Assembly (NCBI GenBank): GCA_003558415.1 | Contig: PWLT01000184.1 | Coordinates: 1-5,125 of the forward strand | Direction of reading: 5' to 3' | From: Hyphomicrobiales bacterium | GTDB lineage: Bacteria > Pseudomonadota > Alphaproteobacteria > Rhodobacterales > Rhodobacteraceae | Length of the DNA stretch: 5,125 bases | Shown here: in pieces, positions 5,121 through 5,125 of the stretch | Layout of the letters: each line of letters opens with the position of its first letter | How positions within the stretch are numbered: the stretch's first letter is position 1 | Position numbers and translations under genes: made by a program | The notes under the pieces: model-generated | The model's input: the letters and a program-made list of their open reading frames with translations, nothing else | The model's database searches: none | What the model was told of the DNA's origin: nothing

Positions 5121-5125
5121 GCCGC

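Overview
The window is a high-GC stretch with the codon use and gene style of an alphaproteobacterium, most likely a marine or salt-tolerant member of the Rhodobacteraceae. That placement is inferred from the GC- and C/G-ending codons, the protein sequences, and a TTGACC/TATAAG promoter at the right end; no marker gene is present. All supported genes lie on the + strand and read as one operon.

Layout: (1) 3-842 is the C-terminal three-fifths of a dihydropyrimidinase (hydantoinase family), cut by the left window edge. (2) 929-1714 is an ABC transporter ATPase with a GTG start. (3) 1772-2671 and 2668-3804 are two different membrane permeases that overlap by four bases (ATGA). (4) 3852-4850 is a secreted solute-binding protein of the NMT1/THI5-like family. 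(5) 4858-4886 is a strong hairpin that probably ends the operon. (6) 4887-5125 holds no gene. It ends in a good sigma70-type promoter aimed at a gene just outside the window.

Working together: the binding protein captures a small, probably aromatic or ring-shaped solute in the periplasm. The two permeases form a heterodimeric channel and the ATPase powers import. The adjoining dihydropyrimidinase opens the ring of 5,6-dihydrouracil or dihydrothymine (or of hydantoins), the second step of reductive pyrimidine breakdown. The simplest reading is an uptake-plus-catabolism unit for pyrimidines or related cyclic ureides. Automatic annotation of such transporters as nitrate, sulfonate, taurine or hydroxymethylpyrimidine systems would probably be wrong here.

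No wholly unknown system is evident. The points most worth a second look are the substrate of the importer, the four-helix N-terminal extension on the second permease, the hairpins in each of the three intercistronic gaps, the very acidic binding protein, and the promoter with an embedded inverted repeat at the right edge.
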